Source: a virus
Strand: one strand, 5' to 3'
Length of the DNA: 56,290 nucleotides
Virus record (IMG/VR): IMGVR_UViG_3300030104_005137
Coordinates: 1 to 56,290 of that record
Part shown: positions 43,164 through 51,981 of the stretch, piece after piece
How the letters are laid out: each line of letters begins with the position of its first letter
How positions within the stretch are numbered: the stretch's first letter is position 1
Position numbers and translations under genes: made by a program
Notes under the pieces: model-generated
The model's input: only the letters and a program-made list of their open reading frames with translations
The model's database searches: none
What the model was told of the DNA's origin: nothing

Positions 43164-44217
43164 ACCAACCAAGCTTTGCTGCACGTTCTTGTAGCATAGG
43201 CTCTAAGAATGTATCTGGAAGTGGGAATATGTATCTAATACTTTTTTCTTGCTTCCACCATTCTAAACTATCTACCCAGTTACAGGTCCAATTGATGTGA
43301 TACATTGTCAACTTGACATTGCTTAAATCCTTCCAACCTGAATACTGCCACAACCACTCAGCGATTTCTTTTGGTTGCATACGTTCCCATATGTGCATAT
43401 AGGTAATTAGTGGCCATTTGAGACCGTGGTCAACGTGGTCGCAATCAACTACACGTTTAAAAATCGTAGGCATTCGTTGGTATATTTTATTATCAGCGGC
43501 AACCTTTTTGTTATCTGGGTCCAAGTCTGGGAGTTCTTCTAGAAGTACACCTATATTATTTGTAGACGTTGTATATTCATATATAACATATTCATCATTA
43601 TATTGAACTTCTGGGAATGTATCAAACATTATAGGGGGAACATCTAAGTTCATTCTTTTCTTTACTGTCTTAAAATCATCTTCGTACTTGTACGGAACGG
43701 AGAACATATTTGAACCTAAGTGTTTACAAAATGAACGAACCATCCTTTTCTTTGTGTACATTGCACAATCTATCCCAGGTGTTGCGTCGAATCTAATTCT
43801 TTTACGTACTTCTGGTGTTGTTATCTTGTACAAAGTGTATGCTAGGTCACGCATATTCTTGAGAGCCGTATGTTCTTCTACGTTCTCATCGAACTTTAGT
43901 TTAAATATAAGCTGTACGCCTTTGCTTCCAGATGCTTTTAGAATCGGGACTACGTGCAGATAGTTTTTTATAGTGTCGTGTAGACCACGCGCAGCTAGGA
44001 AAACGTTTCTGTCAAATTTCTTTGTGTCAATATCTAAAACAAATAGAAATGCATTCTCATCTTTGTATTTTATAGAACGTAACCAACTTCCTTCATCGGG
44101 TTTTGGTTTTATGTCATTACTAAAAAAGAATCCATTACCATCTTGTTTTGGTACTACGTATCTCATTTCATCTGCGCCTTCACAGAATGTGAGATTTATT
44201 TCACTAATACTAGTCAT
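43072..44217 (-). CDS. priS: archaeal-type primase, PriS-PriL-like fusion, 381 aa
   Basis: This is an AEP-family primase. The catalytic acids are in FLFVLDIDTKK (Asp62, Asp64), the sGxKG motif is SGSKGVQL (96-103), and the third motif region (IDCAMYTKKRMVRSFCKHLGS, 149-169) has the pattern D-x-x-x-T-x-x-x-R-x-x-x-S. From about residue 244 the sequence (MPTIFKRVV...HVDHGLKWPLITYMHIWERMQPKEIAEW) resembles the iron-sulfur domain of PriL, but only two Cys (259, 312) are in place for a cluster that normally uses four. The gene follows a zinc-ribbon microprotein by 6 bases. It overlaps the plus-strand HTH gene by 92 bases at its 3' end. Confidence 0.85.
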   Translation of the reverse strand: MTSISEINLTFCEGADEMRYVVPKQDGNGFFFSNDIKPKPDEGSWLRSIKYKDENAFLFVLDIDTKKFDRNVFLAARGLHDTIKNYLHVVPILKASGSKGVQLIFKLKFDENVEEHTALKNMRDLAYTLYKITTPEVRKRIRFDATPGIDCAMYTKKRMVRSFCKHLGSNMFSVPYKYEDDFKTVKKRMNLDVPPIMFDTFPEVQYNDEYVIYEYTTSTNNIGVLLEELPDLDPDNKKVAADNKIYQRMPTIFKRVVDCDHVDHGLKWPLITYMHIWERMQPKEIAEWLWQYSGWKDLSNVKLTMYHINWTCNWVDSLEWWKQEKSIRYIFPLPDTFLEPMLQERAAKLGWSILYQELRYTLTRYLSMLGLELSEASQTAQ

Positions 44218-44223
44218 CTTTAC

Positions 44224-44319
44224 CTACTTGTTACAATTACAGCACTTCCAACTTCCATCGTATCTTACAAGGATGCAGCGCTTCCAGCAGTGGATGCATT
44301 CGGTTTGGTATTTTATCAT
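44224..44319 (-). CDS. zinc-ribbon microprotein upstream of primase, 31 aa
   Basis: CIHCWKRC and CCNC are two Cys clusters in 31 residues, enough for one zinc ribbon. The ATG at 44319 starts immediately after the ribonucleotide reductase stop (TAAATG), and the stop lies 6 bases before the primase ATG. It might supply a zinc module to the primase or simply bind nucleic acid. Confidence 0.7.
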   Translation of the reverse strand: MIKYQTECIHCWKRCILVRYDGSWKCCNCNK

Positions 44320-46191
44320 TTATATATCGCATTTGTCACCACTACAAGCTAATTCTTTGGCACCTTCTGTGTTATCTTCGGTTTCATACTTACTGAGTTG
44401 ACTATAATCGATAGTCGTATTGTATCCGTAAGCCATATATTCTTCCTTTGTTATCTCTTTGTAGGGGGCTAGTTTATACTGCCCACCATCATAAGGAAGG
44501 AAAGATACACCATTAATAATATCCCAATTTTGGTATACCCAGTTACCGACTTCAAACCATTCATCATCTTTAACATATACAGTAAGAGAAGCATTGTGTT
44601 CACACCAGTGTTCTTGAATTCTTTTATACAGTTCTAGTTGCTCAATAGCTCCGATATCTCGCCTAGTGAGACTATCACTAGGAGAACTAACAGCATATTC
44701 GCAAACATACGTAGTAGCGAGTCCATCTTTTTGTCCAACTTCGGGATAGAACTTGACTCCCTGGTCTTTCAACATATGAAAGAGAGGGTCAGTAGCCGAA
44801 ATTCTATACCGGCGTAGATAGTATTTGGAATAACGTGGATGCATACCCGATGCTGAGTTCACTAATTGACTGACTGTACCACTTGGTTTGATGCAAGTTG
44901 TAGCCTTTGAGTGTTGTACACCCAGTGTGTCAGCAGCCTTGCGAGAAATACGCAATACGCGCATTTTAAGGGCCTTTAAAGCGTCCGAAGTCAGTGCCGG
45001 TAGGTTATCACATATCCCAGTCAAACTGACGCCTAAAAGCCGTTCTACGTCACAATTCTTTTTCCACTTGGGTCTTAGGTATGGAAAGTCAGTAAATGTA
45101 GATTGTATAACTCCCATCCACGCAGCTGTCTCTACCTTATCAAGTAATGTATCTAAGTTATCGTAATCTTTTACTACTATCTCTGAAAGATTACAGAACT
45201 CCTGGTCTCTCAGCATAATCTCACCACAGGGGTTAGTTCCCTCTATTAAGTTACCATTGCGTCTATTAGGTGAGGAGTTGCGTGCGCCTTCTAGATTAAA
45301 TATACCGCGCTCTCCTGTACCTGAAGCTGCTAACGTAGCCCATTCTTTGAGAAACTCTACCGCTGTAGGTTTAGATTCATATACTGCTGAGTTGTTGGCC
45401 ATTGCTCTCCTAAGAGGAAAGGGCCATATCTTAGCGTCTCTCATCTTATCATCATCTAAGTCTGATAATGATATCTGAGAACTTCTGCGAACTCCTCCTG
45501 ATACAACTATCTCTGCTATCTGATTACAGATATCGTGACAGTCTATCGCTCGAAGTTTTCGTCCTTGTGCTTTACCAAAGACTTCTCTTATAAATTGATG
45601 CAGTCTTATAAGTGGTGCTGGACCAGAGGAACGACCTCCCATTGTCGCAAGACGCGCACCTTCTGGTCTTAACTCCGAATAATCGAAGTGTATATGTTTA
45701 CCCTCGTACAGAGAGTTCATAAGCACCTTTACCGAGTCGGCCCAACCTTCTTTGGAATCAGGAACCACATAATCTGGTAACTCTTCTCCTGAAAGTTCAG
45801 GCACGACTGGAAGTTTGTTGACGTGTTTTTCCGAAACACTAAACCCAAAGCCGGTACCACACATTAGTATATGCAAGCACTCTGCAAATGATTCTATAGA
45901 ATCTATATTTGCAAATGAGCAATTGTATATACACGTGTTGTCTTTTTCGGCAGGTGGTCCAGCAGCCCATAACATACGCATACTTGGCATAACCTCAAAT
46001 GAGGTAACATACTTTTTTATCTTACGTATTGTCTTTTTAGGTATATCAGGTTGATATTTAGTTATGAACCCAATATATCTTTCGACCGTTTCAGGCCACG
46101 TTTCTCTACGTTTTTTATCATCTATCCATCTTGAGTATGTCCTAACGTAGACAAACTCTGAACACTCATTCGGAAAATTTACGTCAACCAT
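44320..46191 (-). CDS. adenosylcobalamin-dependent (class II) ribonucleotide reductase, 623 aa
   Basis: It reduces ribonucleotides to deoxynucleotides for viral DNA synthesis. Typical marks are Cys91 (YNCSF), the finger-loop NPCGE at 321-324 (radical Cys322 and Glu324), FCNLSE (Cys333) as second half of the substrate disulfide, and a C-terminal redox pair Cys616/Cys621 (ACSGDKC). No separate radical-carrying subunit gene is present. The length and motif layout match monomeric B12-dependent enzymes, so host cobalamin is needed. It lies in the replication operon after Hsp20. Confidence 0.92.
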   Translation of the reverse strand: MVDVNFPNECSEFVYVRTYSRWIDDKKRRETWPETVERYIGFITKYQPDIPKKTIRKIKKYVTSFEVMPSMRMLWAAGPPAEKDNTCIYNCSFANIDSIESFAECLHILMCGTGFGFSVSEKHVNKLPVVPELSGEELPDYVVPDSKEGWADSVKVLMNSLYEGKHIHFDYSELRPEGARLATMGGRSSGPAPLIRLHQFIREVFGKAQGRKLRAIDCHDICNQIAEIVVSGGVRRSSQISLSDLDDDKMRDAKIWPFPLRRAMANNSAVYESKPTAVEFLKEWATLAASGTGERGIFNLEGARNSSPNRRNGNLIEGTNPCGEIMLRDQEFCNLSEIVVKDYDNLDTLLDKVETAAWMGVIQSTFTDFPYLRPKWKKNCDVERLLGVSLTGICDNLPALTSDALKALKMRVLRISRKAADTLGVQHSKATTCIKPSGTVSQLVNSASGMHPRYSKYYLRRYRISATDPLFHMLKDQGVKFYPEVGQKDGLATTYVCEYAVSSPSDSLTRRDIGAIEQLELYKRIQEHWCEHNASLTVYVKDDEWFEVGNWVYQNWDIINGVSFLPYDGGQYKLAPYKEITKEEYMAYGYNTTIDYSQLSKYETEDNTEGAKELACSGDKCDI

Positions 46192-46195
46192 TGTA

Positions 46196-46576
46196 TCAGC
46201 CCTCTATTGCAACCTTTTTCATATCAGGTTTGGCAACCTTTTCTACTGATACGTTTAATACTCCATTCTTAAATGTTGCTTTAGCTTTGTCTGCATCTAA
46301 AGAAAACTTAAATGTCCTATTAAACTTATAGTTTCTCACGCCGTTCTTGGCGGTTATTACTATATTATATTCATCAACCTCTAAGTTGATGTCTGCTAGC
46401 TCTACTCCTGGCAAATCCATTGTTATATTAACAGCATCGCCAGTCGAATCAACCTCGACATTTCTATTAGCCGCGTCTTTCCTAGGTTTATATTTAGGTA
46501 CATTGTTGTACATAATATTGTTTAGGCCAAACATTGATTCAATTAAATCTTGTAAATAATCTTCGTCTCTTCTCAT
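46196..46576 (-). CDS. small heat-shock protein (Hsp20/alpha-crystallin), 126 aa
   Basis: The alpha-crystallin domain covers about residues 40-120: VNITMDLPGVELADINLEVD, YNIVITAK, YKFNRTFKFSLDADKAKATFKNGVLNVSV. The A-x-x-x-N-G-V-L motif typical of Hsp20 is intact. The family prevents protein aggregation. Archaea and some viruses carry such genes. Here it may assist folding of replication or virion proteins during infection. It lies 5 bases upstream of the ribonucleotide reductase. Confidence 0.9.
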   Translation of the reverse strand: MRRDEDYLQDLIESMFGLNNIMYNNVPKYKPRKDAANRNVEVDSTGDAVNITMDLPGVELADINLEVDEYNIVITAKNGVRNYKFNRTFKFSLDADKAKATFKNGVLNVSVEKVAKPDMKKVAIEG

Positions 46577-46584
46577 ATTTTGTC

Positions 46585-46872
46585 CTAGCCGTAGCTTTGG
46601 TTTCTTCCTCCACTTGTATTCGTGGTCCTTTTTCTTTCTCTTTGTTTTTCCATCATAAACTCATCTAGCCTAGACCAGAACCTTAGTAATTCATCGTTGA
46701 AGTCTACTAAAGGCATTGCCTCTGACGTACTCAAACAAATTCTAAAGCCATCAAATGATATCTCAGCGAAATGTTTTTTGTCTGATGACACATCTCCCTG
46801 CATATTTGTATGACTTGCTAACATATCTGGTGTAACACCAGTCATTTCATTTTGTTCTTCCAATCCAATCAT
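46585..46872 (-). CDS. hypothetical protein, 95 aa
   Basis: The family is not recognised. The protein is acidic in its first half and basic at the C-terminus (MEKQRERKRTTNTSGG). AGGAG lies directly in front of the ATG, too close for that codon; the in-frame TTG at 46863 would have better spacing. The gene overlaps the preceding one by 26 bases. Confidence 0.65.
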   Translation of the reverse strand: MIGLEEQNEMTGVTPDMLASHTNMQGDVSSDKKHFAEISFDGFRICLSTSEAMPLVDFNDELLRFWSRLDEFMMEKQRERKRTTNTSGGRNQSYG

Positions 46873-47155
46873 CTCCTATAAATTGTTTCATATTTTCTAC
46901 CGTTGTTAGGTAGTAGTGGTCTGCCTTATCTCTTCTGTAAAGAAAAGATGTAACACCACCCTGTCTCTCGCTATACCTCACTATAAATCCTAGCTGTCTA
47001 TTGTTCATAGTCATCTTCTTGCCACGTCTGTTTACGTAGAATACGTTATCCAAAACATCTTCTCGTGAAACTACATTTTGTTCCGCGACATAATCTTCTA
47101 GTCTTTTCCTCATCTCATCAAAGTCACCCTTTGAAAAATAACATCTGTTGTACAT
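46847..47155 (-). CDS. hypothetical basic protein, 102 aa
   Basis: This is a small alpha/beta protein with Arg/Lys-rich patches and a winged-helix-like tail (RQGGVTSFLYRRDKADHYYLTTVENMKQF). The ATG overlaps the stop of the resolvase gene (TAATG) and has GGAGGT upstream. Association with recombination is suggested by place only. Confidence 0.68.
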   Translation of the reverse strand: MYNRCYFSKGDFDEMRKRLEDYVAEQNVVSREDVLDNVFYVNRRGKKMTMNNRQLGFIVRYSERQGGVTSFLYRRDKADHYYLTTVENMKQFIGDDWIGRTK

Positions 47156-47580
47156 TATAATATTACCTCCGTGAATTCTTTTAGCGTTAATCCATCATCA
47201 TAAGACAATACTAATTGGTTGATATTTGATATGGGCACGAATCTCCATTTTCTTTCTTTCTTAGTAGGTCCACGTGTAATCTTTCTGAACGCGTACCAAG
47301 TTACAATTTTGTGTCGTTTCCATATATTATCATACTTTTCGAATTGTTTCTTAACTCTAGGATTGTATGCTAAATTAATATTCGATGTGGTGCTTGACGT
47401 CTTAACCTCTATCGGTATGAATTTCTTACCGAATTTGTGGACAATAAAAATGTCCCAGCCTTGAGTGTTACCTGACGGTGAAACATAGCAATCGGGACGC
47501 ATTGTCCCCACTATCTTTACAAGCTCGCCCTCATATCGTGTACGATTTTTGGGTGGAGCTCTTGTTTTTTTCTTTCTCAT
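47155..47580 (-). CDS. hjc: Hjc-like Holliday junction resolvase, 141 aa
   Basis: The archaeal Hjc layout is evident: a basic N-terminus, RYEGELVKIVG (Glu17/Glu19), a Gly/Ser-containing loop, GWDIFIV (Asp43), and PIEVKTSS (Glu58, Lys60), giving the PD-(D/E)XK active site. The spacing is close to that of Hjc proteins. It would resolve branched intermediates before packaging. It is TAATG-coupled to the next gene and 16 bases from DNA polymerase. Confidence 0.8.
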   Translation of the reverse strand: MRKKKTRAPPKNRTRYEGELVKIVGTMRPDCYVSPSGNTQGWDIFIVHKFGKKFIPIEVKTSSTTSNINLAYNPRVKKQFEKYDNIWKRHKIVTWYAFRKITRGPTKKERKWRFVPISNINQLVLSYDDGLTLKEFTEVIL

Positions 47581-47596
47581 ATAGCACCTTCTATAT

Positions 47597-49849
47597 TTAG
47601 AACAGTCTCAGCTGTTTTGTTCCGCTCCTCAGACCCATATCATCCCAGTCAAAAACACCGGCTATATCTGACATAGTTCTAACCAATCTATCCGCGTAGT
47701 AGTCCCTATCAAATTTAACATTCATATCAGTGGTTTCTATGTATGGTTCTACTTCCATCGGAGTTTGCTTAGAGTTAGATACTACCCAACTTATTTTTGT
47801 ACCAGGAAGCCAAGGATATCCTCGGGCCTGAAGTTTAGCAGCAGCTTGAACACCCGCGTTTGAATCGGGATTTACATACTCGCTTGGAGACCTGACACTC
47901 TTGGTAACTATCAAGTCTTCTAAATCAACTTCTCCATTCTTTATTTCTTTTACTGCTTTTGTCACAAGTTTAAGTGCATCATCTGGGCGACTATCTAATA
48001 TTAGACGTAACGATTGTTCTAATACTTCTCGTTGTCTTTTAAATGAGTCACCACGCTTGAGCTCATAACCTTTGACGTAGAATTCTTTTTTGGGCCATTC
48101 TACTGTAGCAGCGTATCGTTTCTTTGCGCCGTGTGTAAAGAAGGAACTTAGAATCTTTTCTAATTCCATTTCTAATCCACGCGCTGACAGTTCTTTGGCT
48201 AATTCGTGAGGGTCATCGTCCGTAAGTTGTACGAACACACTGTCTGTGTCCCCATATATAGTAGTGTAGTTCCTCGAATCTAACTCATCATATACATCCT
48301 GTATACCCTTTCTAGCAAAGGCAGTAATGCTACCACCTATGGATGGGTTAGTAAATCTATAGAAATCACTAGCCATAACTCCATAAAAAGAATTCATAAG
48401 AACCTTGATACTGTATTGCAGTCTATCGTGGTAATCTCCATTCTTTTTTATTTCGAGTTTAGTTGCATCTCTCCATTCCCATAATGATTTGAGAATCTTG
48501 GGAACGATTGATTCTTTGTCCAACCTGAAGTAAACCCCGAGGGGGGAGCGAACGCTATCACCGGTTTCAGTTTTAGTGAATGTTGTTGGACAAATGTTGT
48601 TTTTAATCATAACACTGGGATACATTGATTTAAAATCAAATATACCAACGTTGTGATAAATACCTGGTTTGAAAACCTCAAAGACGGTCGCTCCTTTAAT
48701 TTTCTTAGCCTTGTTGTTCCAATTGTTTTGTGGAACTGCAAAGCCTTTCTTATCGAAACGTCTAATGAGTAGGGAATCGACGATGCGAGAAGTAACGGGG
48801 GCAAACGAATGTTCTAGGGGCAAGTCACTTGCAACGCTCAAAGCCATAGCTTTAGATATAGATGCAATCTTATCGTGCATAAAAACATCGTAGGTAACCT
48901 TGACATCTTTCTTGCAATACTTGATTACAGATAAACGTCTGTTAGCCCACTCCTCTTCTATGCGAGATGCATCAACGTTGTCTTTAGACCCGACACCCAG
49001 AAGTTCACCCACGAACCCAAGTGATTCCTGTATAGGTTTGAGTTCTTGTTTTACTTGTTGCCAAGTGTCAACGAATATTCGTCCTGACGCGAACCAAGAC
49101 TTTATTCTTCGCTTGTTATCCTCACGCATCCACGGCTCATCGCCCTCTCTACCAATTCCCATCTCTACATTTAGAGACCTAGCTTTCTTCATAAGAACTG
49201 GCATATCAAACCCATTACTATTGTAACCGGTTATGATGTCAGGGTCTACCGCGTTTATATACTCGACGAAGTCCTCTATCATTTTAGCTTCGCCACTAGC
49301 GTTGGTAAATACAACACCAGCGTTGTCGTTTAGTTGCGCAGCTATGCAGTACATTTCCTTAGTACGGAGACTACATTCAATATCAAACGTTACAACGTCT
49401 AAGTTAACATCGAATGATTTACATCTCTGTATACTTTGTACCGAATAACTACTATCGTGTTCTACTTCTACAAATGCTCCTAAATCATTGTCGTACAGGT
49501 ATCGTAACTGATACAGTATGTCTGCACTAAAAACTGTTCTACCTCTGTTTATCAGTTTCTCCCTGAGACGAGGCATATGTTTAGGATGCCGTAAGTAGAC
49601 TTTAACACAGTCGTACTTCTCCTGATAGTGTTCTAACTCTACGTTTTCTCCTATCTGTGCACCTGCCATTGCAAGTAAACGACGGTCGTGTGGGGAAGGT
49701 CTAGCTAGGTAAAAGTACGCTTTAAAGTTTTCCTGAAAGAATACTTTAGTTTCTCCATATTCAGTCTTACCGTACAACCTAATGATAGGCTTGTCTGACA
49801 CAGGGTCAGTAAAATAATCTACATTTGTCAAGAATACTTGCGTTCTCAT
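47597..49849 (-). CDS. polB: family B DNA polymerase, 750 aa
   Basis: This is the replicative polymerase with proofreading. Exonuclease motifs: FDIE (155-158), GYNSNGFD (208-215) and YCKKD (311-315). Polymerase motifs: DFKSMYPS (405-412), KVLMNSFYG (482-490) and YGDTDS (532-537). All catalytic acids are intact. The C-terminus ends KQLRLF, similar to short clamp-binding peptides, so it may use the host PCNA; no viral clamp gene is seen. It lies next to a Cas4-like nuclease and a resolvase. Confidence 0.96.
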   Translation of the reverse strand: MRTQVFLTNVDYFTDPVSDKPIIRLYGKTEYGETKVFFQENFKAYFYLARPSPHDRRLLAMAGAQIGENVELEHYQEKYDCVKVYLRHPKHMPRLREKLINRGRTVFSADILYQLRYLYDNDLGAFVEVEHDSSYSVQSIQRCKSFDVNLDVVTFDIECSLRTKEMYCIAAQLNDNAGVVFTNASGEAKMIEDFVEYINAVDPDIITGYNSNGFDMPVLMKKARSLNVEMGIGREGDEPWMREDNKRRIKSWFASGRIFVDTWQQVKQELKPIQESLGFVGELLGVGSKDNVDASRIEEEWANRRLSVIKYCKKDVKVTYDVFMHDKIASISKAMALSVASDLPLEHSFAPVTSRIVDSLLIRRFDKKGFAVPQNNWNNKAKKIKGATVFEVFKPGIYHNVGIFDFKSMYPSVMIKNNICPTTFTKTETGDSVRSPLGVYFRLDKESIVPKILKSLWEWRDATKLEIKKNGDYHDRLQYSIKVLMNSFYGVMASDFYRFTNPSIGGSITAFARKGIQDVYDELDSRNYTTIYGDTDSVFVQLTDDDPHELAKELSARGLEMELEKILSSFFTHGAKKRYAATVEWPKKEFYVKGYELKRGDSFKRQREVLEQSLRLILDSRPDDALKLVTKAVKEIKNGEVDLEDLIVTKSVRSPSEYVNPDSNAGVQAAAKLQARGYPWLPGTKISWVVSNSKQTPMEVEPYIETTDMNVKFDRDYYADRLVRTMSDIAGVFDWDDMGLRSGTKQLRLF

Positions 49850-49851
49850 AC

Positions 49852-50733
49852 CTACTCCTTTTTATTTAATCCCCAGCATTTATCCGCAAAGTTACAGTAA
49901 AGACAGTGCCAATCAGATTTGACGATAGTATCTCCTATCTTTTTCGTTTTCTGAAGTGCTGTTTTACCTTTGTTTGGGAATGCTTCGTATGGCCGCTCTG
50001 GTAAATTACCGAGAGCTATTTCGTCCATAACTTTCCACATCCTCTCGATGAGATTGTGGACGAACGTTTCATTCAGCTTGAGGACGTGAATCGCCTCTTC
50101 ACTGTTGTTCTTATTATAGTAATGCAATACACCATATTTAACACTTTCGCCGTACATACCTAATTGCAGCTGTGCAAAGTGGTCGTACTTGGGAACATCT
50201 TTAGCACCAAACCAATATATGTTACCCTTCTTATTCTTTCCTGTACTATATGGAAAGTCTGCACTACTTTTAAACTCAGTGACCATACAATCGGTATCAA
50301 TACCTAGTAACTTCTCGTCACCGAACTTTCTTTTTAATATACCATCTACTCTATAGTGTAGTAAGAAATCTGTTTTATGGTCATCTTTCTTTGGTATAAA
50401 TATCTCACCAGGAGCTTCTTCATAGAACTTCCAACCATCTACTTGTCTATATCTATCAGATATACCCTCGTGTATGGCATCTCCTAAAGCGAATATCTTT
50501 AATTGCTTTGGACCTATAGACGGGTTAGTTTCCTTCTCTCCCGAGACTGAGTAGAACAATTGACGTTCACAACGTGTTGCGTCTGACGCATAAAACGTAC
50601 GTCGTGTTCTATTACTCTTCCATTGGGATGGTTCGTCTAGATAGTTAAACAAAGTTTGCGTATCTTCTTTAGACAAATCCATTATACTCTCGTCGTATAG
50701 CCCCTTTATCTTATCAAATTCTTCTAATTTCAT
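49852..50733 (-). CDS. Cas4-like Fe-S exonuclease (PD-(D/E)XK), 293 aa
   Basis: Active-site residues in order: His88 (GDAIHE), Asp130 (YRVDG) and Glu153-x-Lys155 (VTEFKSS), then a QLQLGMYG helix of motif IV. A Cys at 55 (RCERQLFY) and three at the C-terminus (C277-x2-C280-x5-C286) match the four-Cys iron-sulfur signature of Cas4/AddB-like nucleases. There is no CRISPR locus here, so replication or recombination end-processing is the likely role. The ATG at 50733 overlaps the stop of a zinc-ribbon gene (TAATG), with GAGGAGG upstream. Confidence 0.87.
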   Translation of the reverse strand: MKLEEFDKIKGLYDESIMDLSKEDTQTLFNYLDEPSQWKSNRTRRTFYASDATRCERQLFYSVSGEKETNPSIGPKQLKIFALGDAIHEGISDRYRQVDGWKFYEEAPGEIFIPKKDDHKTDFLLHYRVDGILKRKFGDEKLLGIDTDCMVTEFKSSADFPYSTGKNKKGNIYWFGAKDVPKYDHFAQLQLGMYGESVKYGVLHYYNKNNSEEAIHVLKLNETFVHNLIERMWKVMDEIALGNLPERPYEAFPNKGKTALQKTKKIGDTIVKSDWHCLYCNFADKCWGLNKKE

Positions 50734-50879
50734 TACCAATCAACCTCCTCGTGGTTAACAATTGTCTCTTGTTTGCATTTTATGCATTCATATATACTTC
50801 TGTCTACACTCTTGTATACTAATGTACACACAGAATAACAGCGTGGACACAATGTAGAACCATCGGGGTACCAATTCAT
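50733..50879 (-). CDS. zinc-ribbon microprotein upstream of Cas4-like nuclease, 48 aa
   Basis: Start at 50879 (MNWYPDG), an ATGA overlap with the upstream membrane microprotein. CPRCYSVC and CIKC give a typical zinc ribbon. An alternative in-frame start at 50936 would add 19 residues with another Cys and His but has no ribosome-binding site. The gene ends TAATG at the nuclease start. Confidence 0.7.
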   Translation of the reverse strand: MNWYPDGSTLCPRCYSVCTLVYKSVDRSIYECIKCKQETIVNHEEVDW

Positions 50880-50956
50880 AGCAGTGTCGCCCACGCGAGA
50901 AGTATGGCCAATCCTACAGATAGGATTGTAATCCATTCGGCTTCACTGAAGTACAT
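50876..50956 (-). CDS. single-TM microprotein, 26 aa
   Basis: MYFSEAEW is followed by a hydrophobic helix (ITILSVGLAILLAWATLL). It is bounded by TAATG at the start and ATGA at the end, so it is very likely translated despite its size. It could tether a partner to the membrane or act on it. The function is unknown. Confidence 0.6.
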   Translation of the reverse strand: MYFSEAEWITILSVGLAILLAWATLL

Positions 50957-51285
50957 TATTTTGGGCCTTCCTTGCCGTAATATGGGTCATCTTGAATTTT
51001 AGTCTTACCAATAACATTACCGGCGTTTATGTTTGCCATATCGTGGTATGTCTGTAGTGTAGAGTTTAATTCATCAACCCACTTGCTAATTATAGTTTCT
51101 CCAATGCGTTCATCATTTAAGTGAAACTCCATTATCTCTAGTGTCGCTTTAAATTTATCGAAATCGTTCATTCTCTTTCCTCCTTTTCCATCGCACGTAC
51201 AATTATAATGTCCGTGTACACAGTTGCAGACGTATATCTTAGCTGGCTTGAGTGGTTCATTTACTCTAAAACCCTTTATTATCAT
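50956..51285 (-). CDS. protein with small Cys motif and helical domain, 109 aa
   Basis: From the ATG at 51285 the protein begins inside the end of the phytoene synthase-like gene (20 bases overlap). The N-terminal part has C-x-C...C-x-C (CNCVHGHYNCTC), and the rest is helical (FDKFKATLEIMEFHLND). A strong AAGGAGG before an internal in-frame ATG (encoding MNDFDKF) may also produce a 71-residue short form. The family is not recognised. Confidence 0.65.
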   Translation of the reverse strand: MIIKGFRVNEPLKPAKIYVCNCVHGHYNCTCDGKGGKRMNDFDKFKATLEIMEFHLNDERIGETIISKWVDELNSTLQTYHDMANINAGNVIGKTKIQDDPYYGKEGPK

Positions 51286-51871
51286 CTGCCACCTGTAAAT
51301 ATTTTTTGTTTGCCTCGACAATTGGTCCGCGTAAATGTTTAGGTATAAACTGCAAACCCGTAGAAGCAAACGTCAGCTCATTAATAAACATACGAATGTA
51401 AAAGTTTTTATCTTCACCAATATAGTGATATCCTTTAGATACATCGTCGTCATAATCCCTGACAAAGTTTATTATCTGGTACGCTCTACCTAATGCTCTA
51501 GCGTATTCGTCACCTTCGGGTGAACATCCTAGTATTCTTGAAACCATTAGCCCGACCGATTCACCTGAACCTTTACAATATTCTATCATAGTTGTAGTTG
51601 TGTGTTCTTTAGTTTTTAAATCAGTCAGCATAGCTTGGTGAAAGTCCATAAGCCACTGCCCCTCGAAGTTATGTCTATCACACACTTCGTAGAACTGTTC
51701 TATTATCTTTCTCCATTTCTTGAAATCATTCCAACCGGCATCGCCTTCTACCATTTCGTCTATGACCCTCAGATATGCATACAGTTTATATATGTCTTTT
51801 CTAATATTCTTAGGCCATTCTTGTACACATTCAAAGAATGTCGTGCTGTACTTTTCCATTATTTCTTTCAT
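51266..51871 (-). CDS. compact phytoene/squalene synthase-family protein, 201 aa
   Basis: The family (head-to-head isoprenyl synthases) condenses two prenyl diphosphates. Seen here: YSTTFFE...YKLYAYLRVIDEMVEG with the first Asp-rich motif (DEMVE, 38-42), YCKGSGESVGLMVSRILG (98-115; compare family YCxxVAGxVGLMxxxxLG), and the second motif QIINFVRDYDDDVSKG (132-147) with Asp139/Asp143. All key residues look intact, but usual members have about 270-340 residues. This one is short between the motifs and at the end. The ATG at 51871 has AGGAGG 6 bases upstream; longer in-frame starts lie in the previous gene. Possible products are phytoene or squalene for host membranes or carotenoid/retinal. It could also be a non-catalytic binder. 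Confidence 0.82.
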   Translation of the reverse strand: MKEIMEKYSTTFFECVQEWPKNIRKDIYKLYAYLRVIDEMVEGDAGWNDFKKWRKIIEQFYEVCDRHNFEGQWLMDFHQAMLTDLKTKEHTTTTMIEYCKGSGESVGLMVSRILGCSPEGDEYARALGRAYQIINFVRDYDDDVSKGYHYIGEDKNFYIRMFINELTFASTGLQFIPKHLRGPIVEANKKYLQVADDNKGF

Positions 51872-51981
51872 AGTATTCCTCCTATCTGTATATAACATTC
51901 CCTACAATAGGGATTACCATTGACATCTCGGTATCTAACATACTGCGGTGTTAGTTTCCACCCACATAATTTACAGTTCAT
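51868..51981 (-). CDS. zinc-ribbon microprotein, 37 aa
   Basis: CKLC and CREC are spaced about 26 residues apart, with an aromatic-rich centre, a treble-clef or HNH-like knuckle pair. ATGA overlaps mark both ends, coupling it to the phytoene synthase-like gene. The function is not evident. Confidence 0.7.
   Translation of the reverse strand: MNCKLCGWKLTPQYVRYRDVNGNPYCRECYIQIGGIL

Noticed and set aside
49852-50733. Cas4-like protein as a sign of a CRISPR system
   Set aside because: No repeat array and no other cas genes are present. Cas4-like nucleases are common in archaeal viruses as replication or recombination enzymes.
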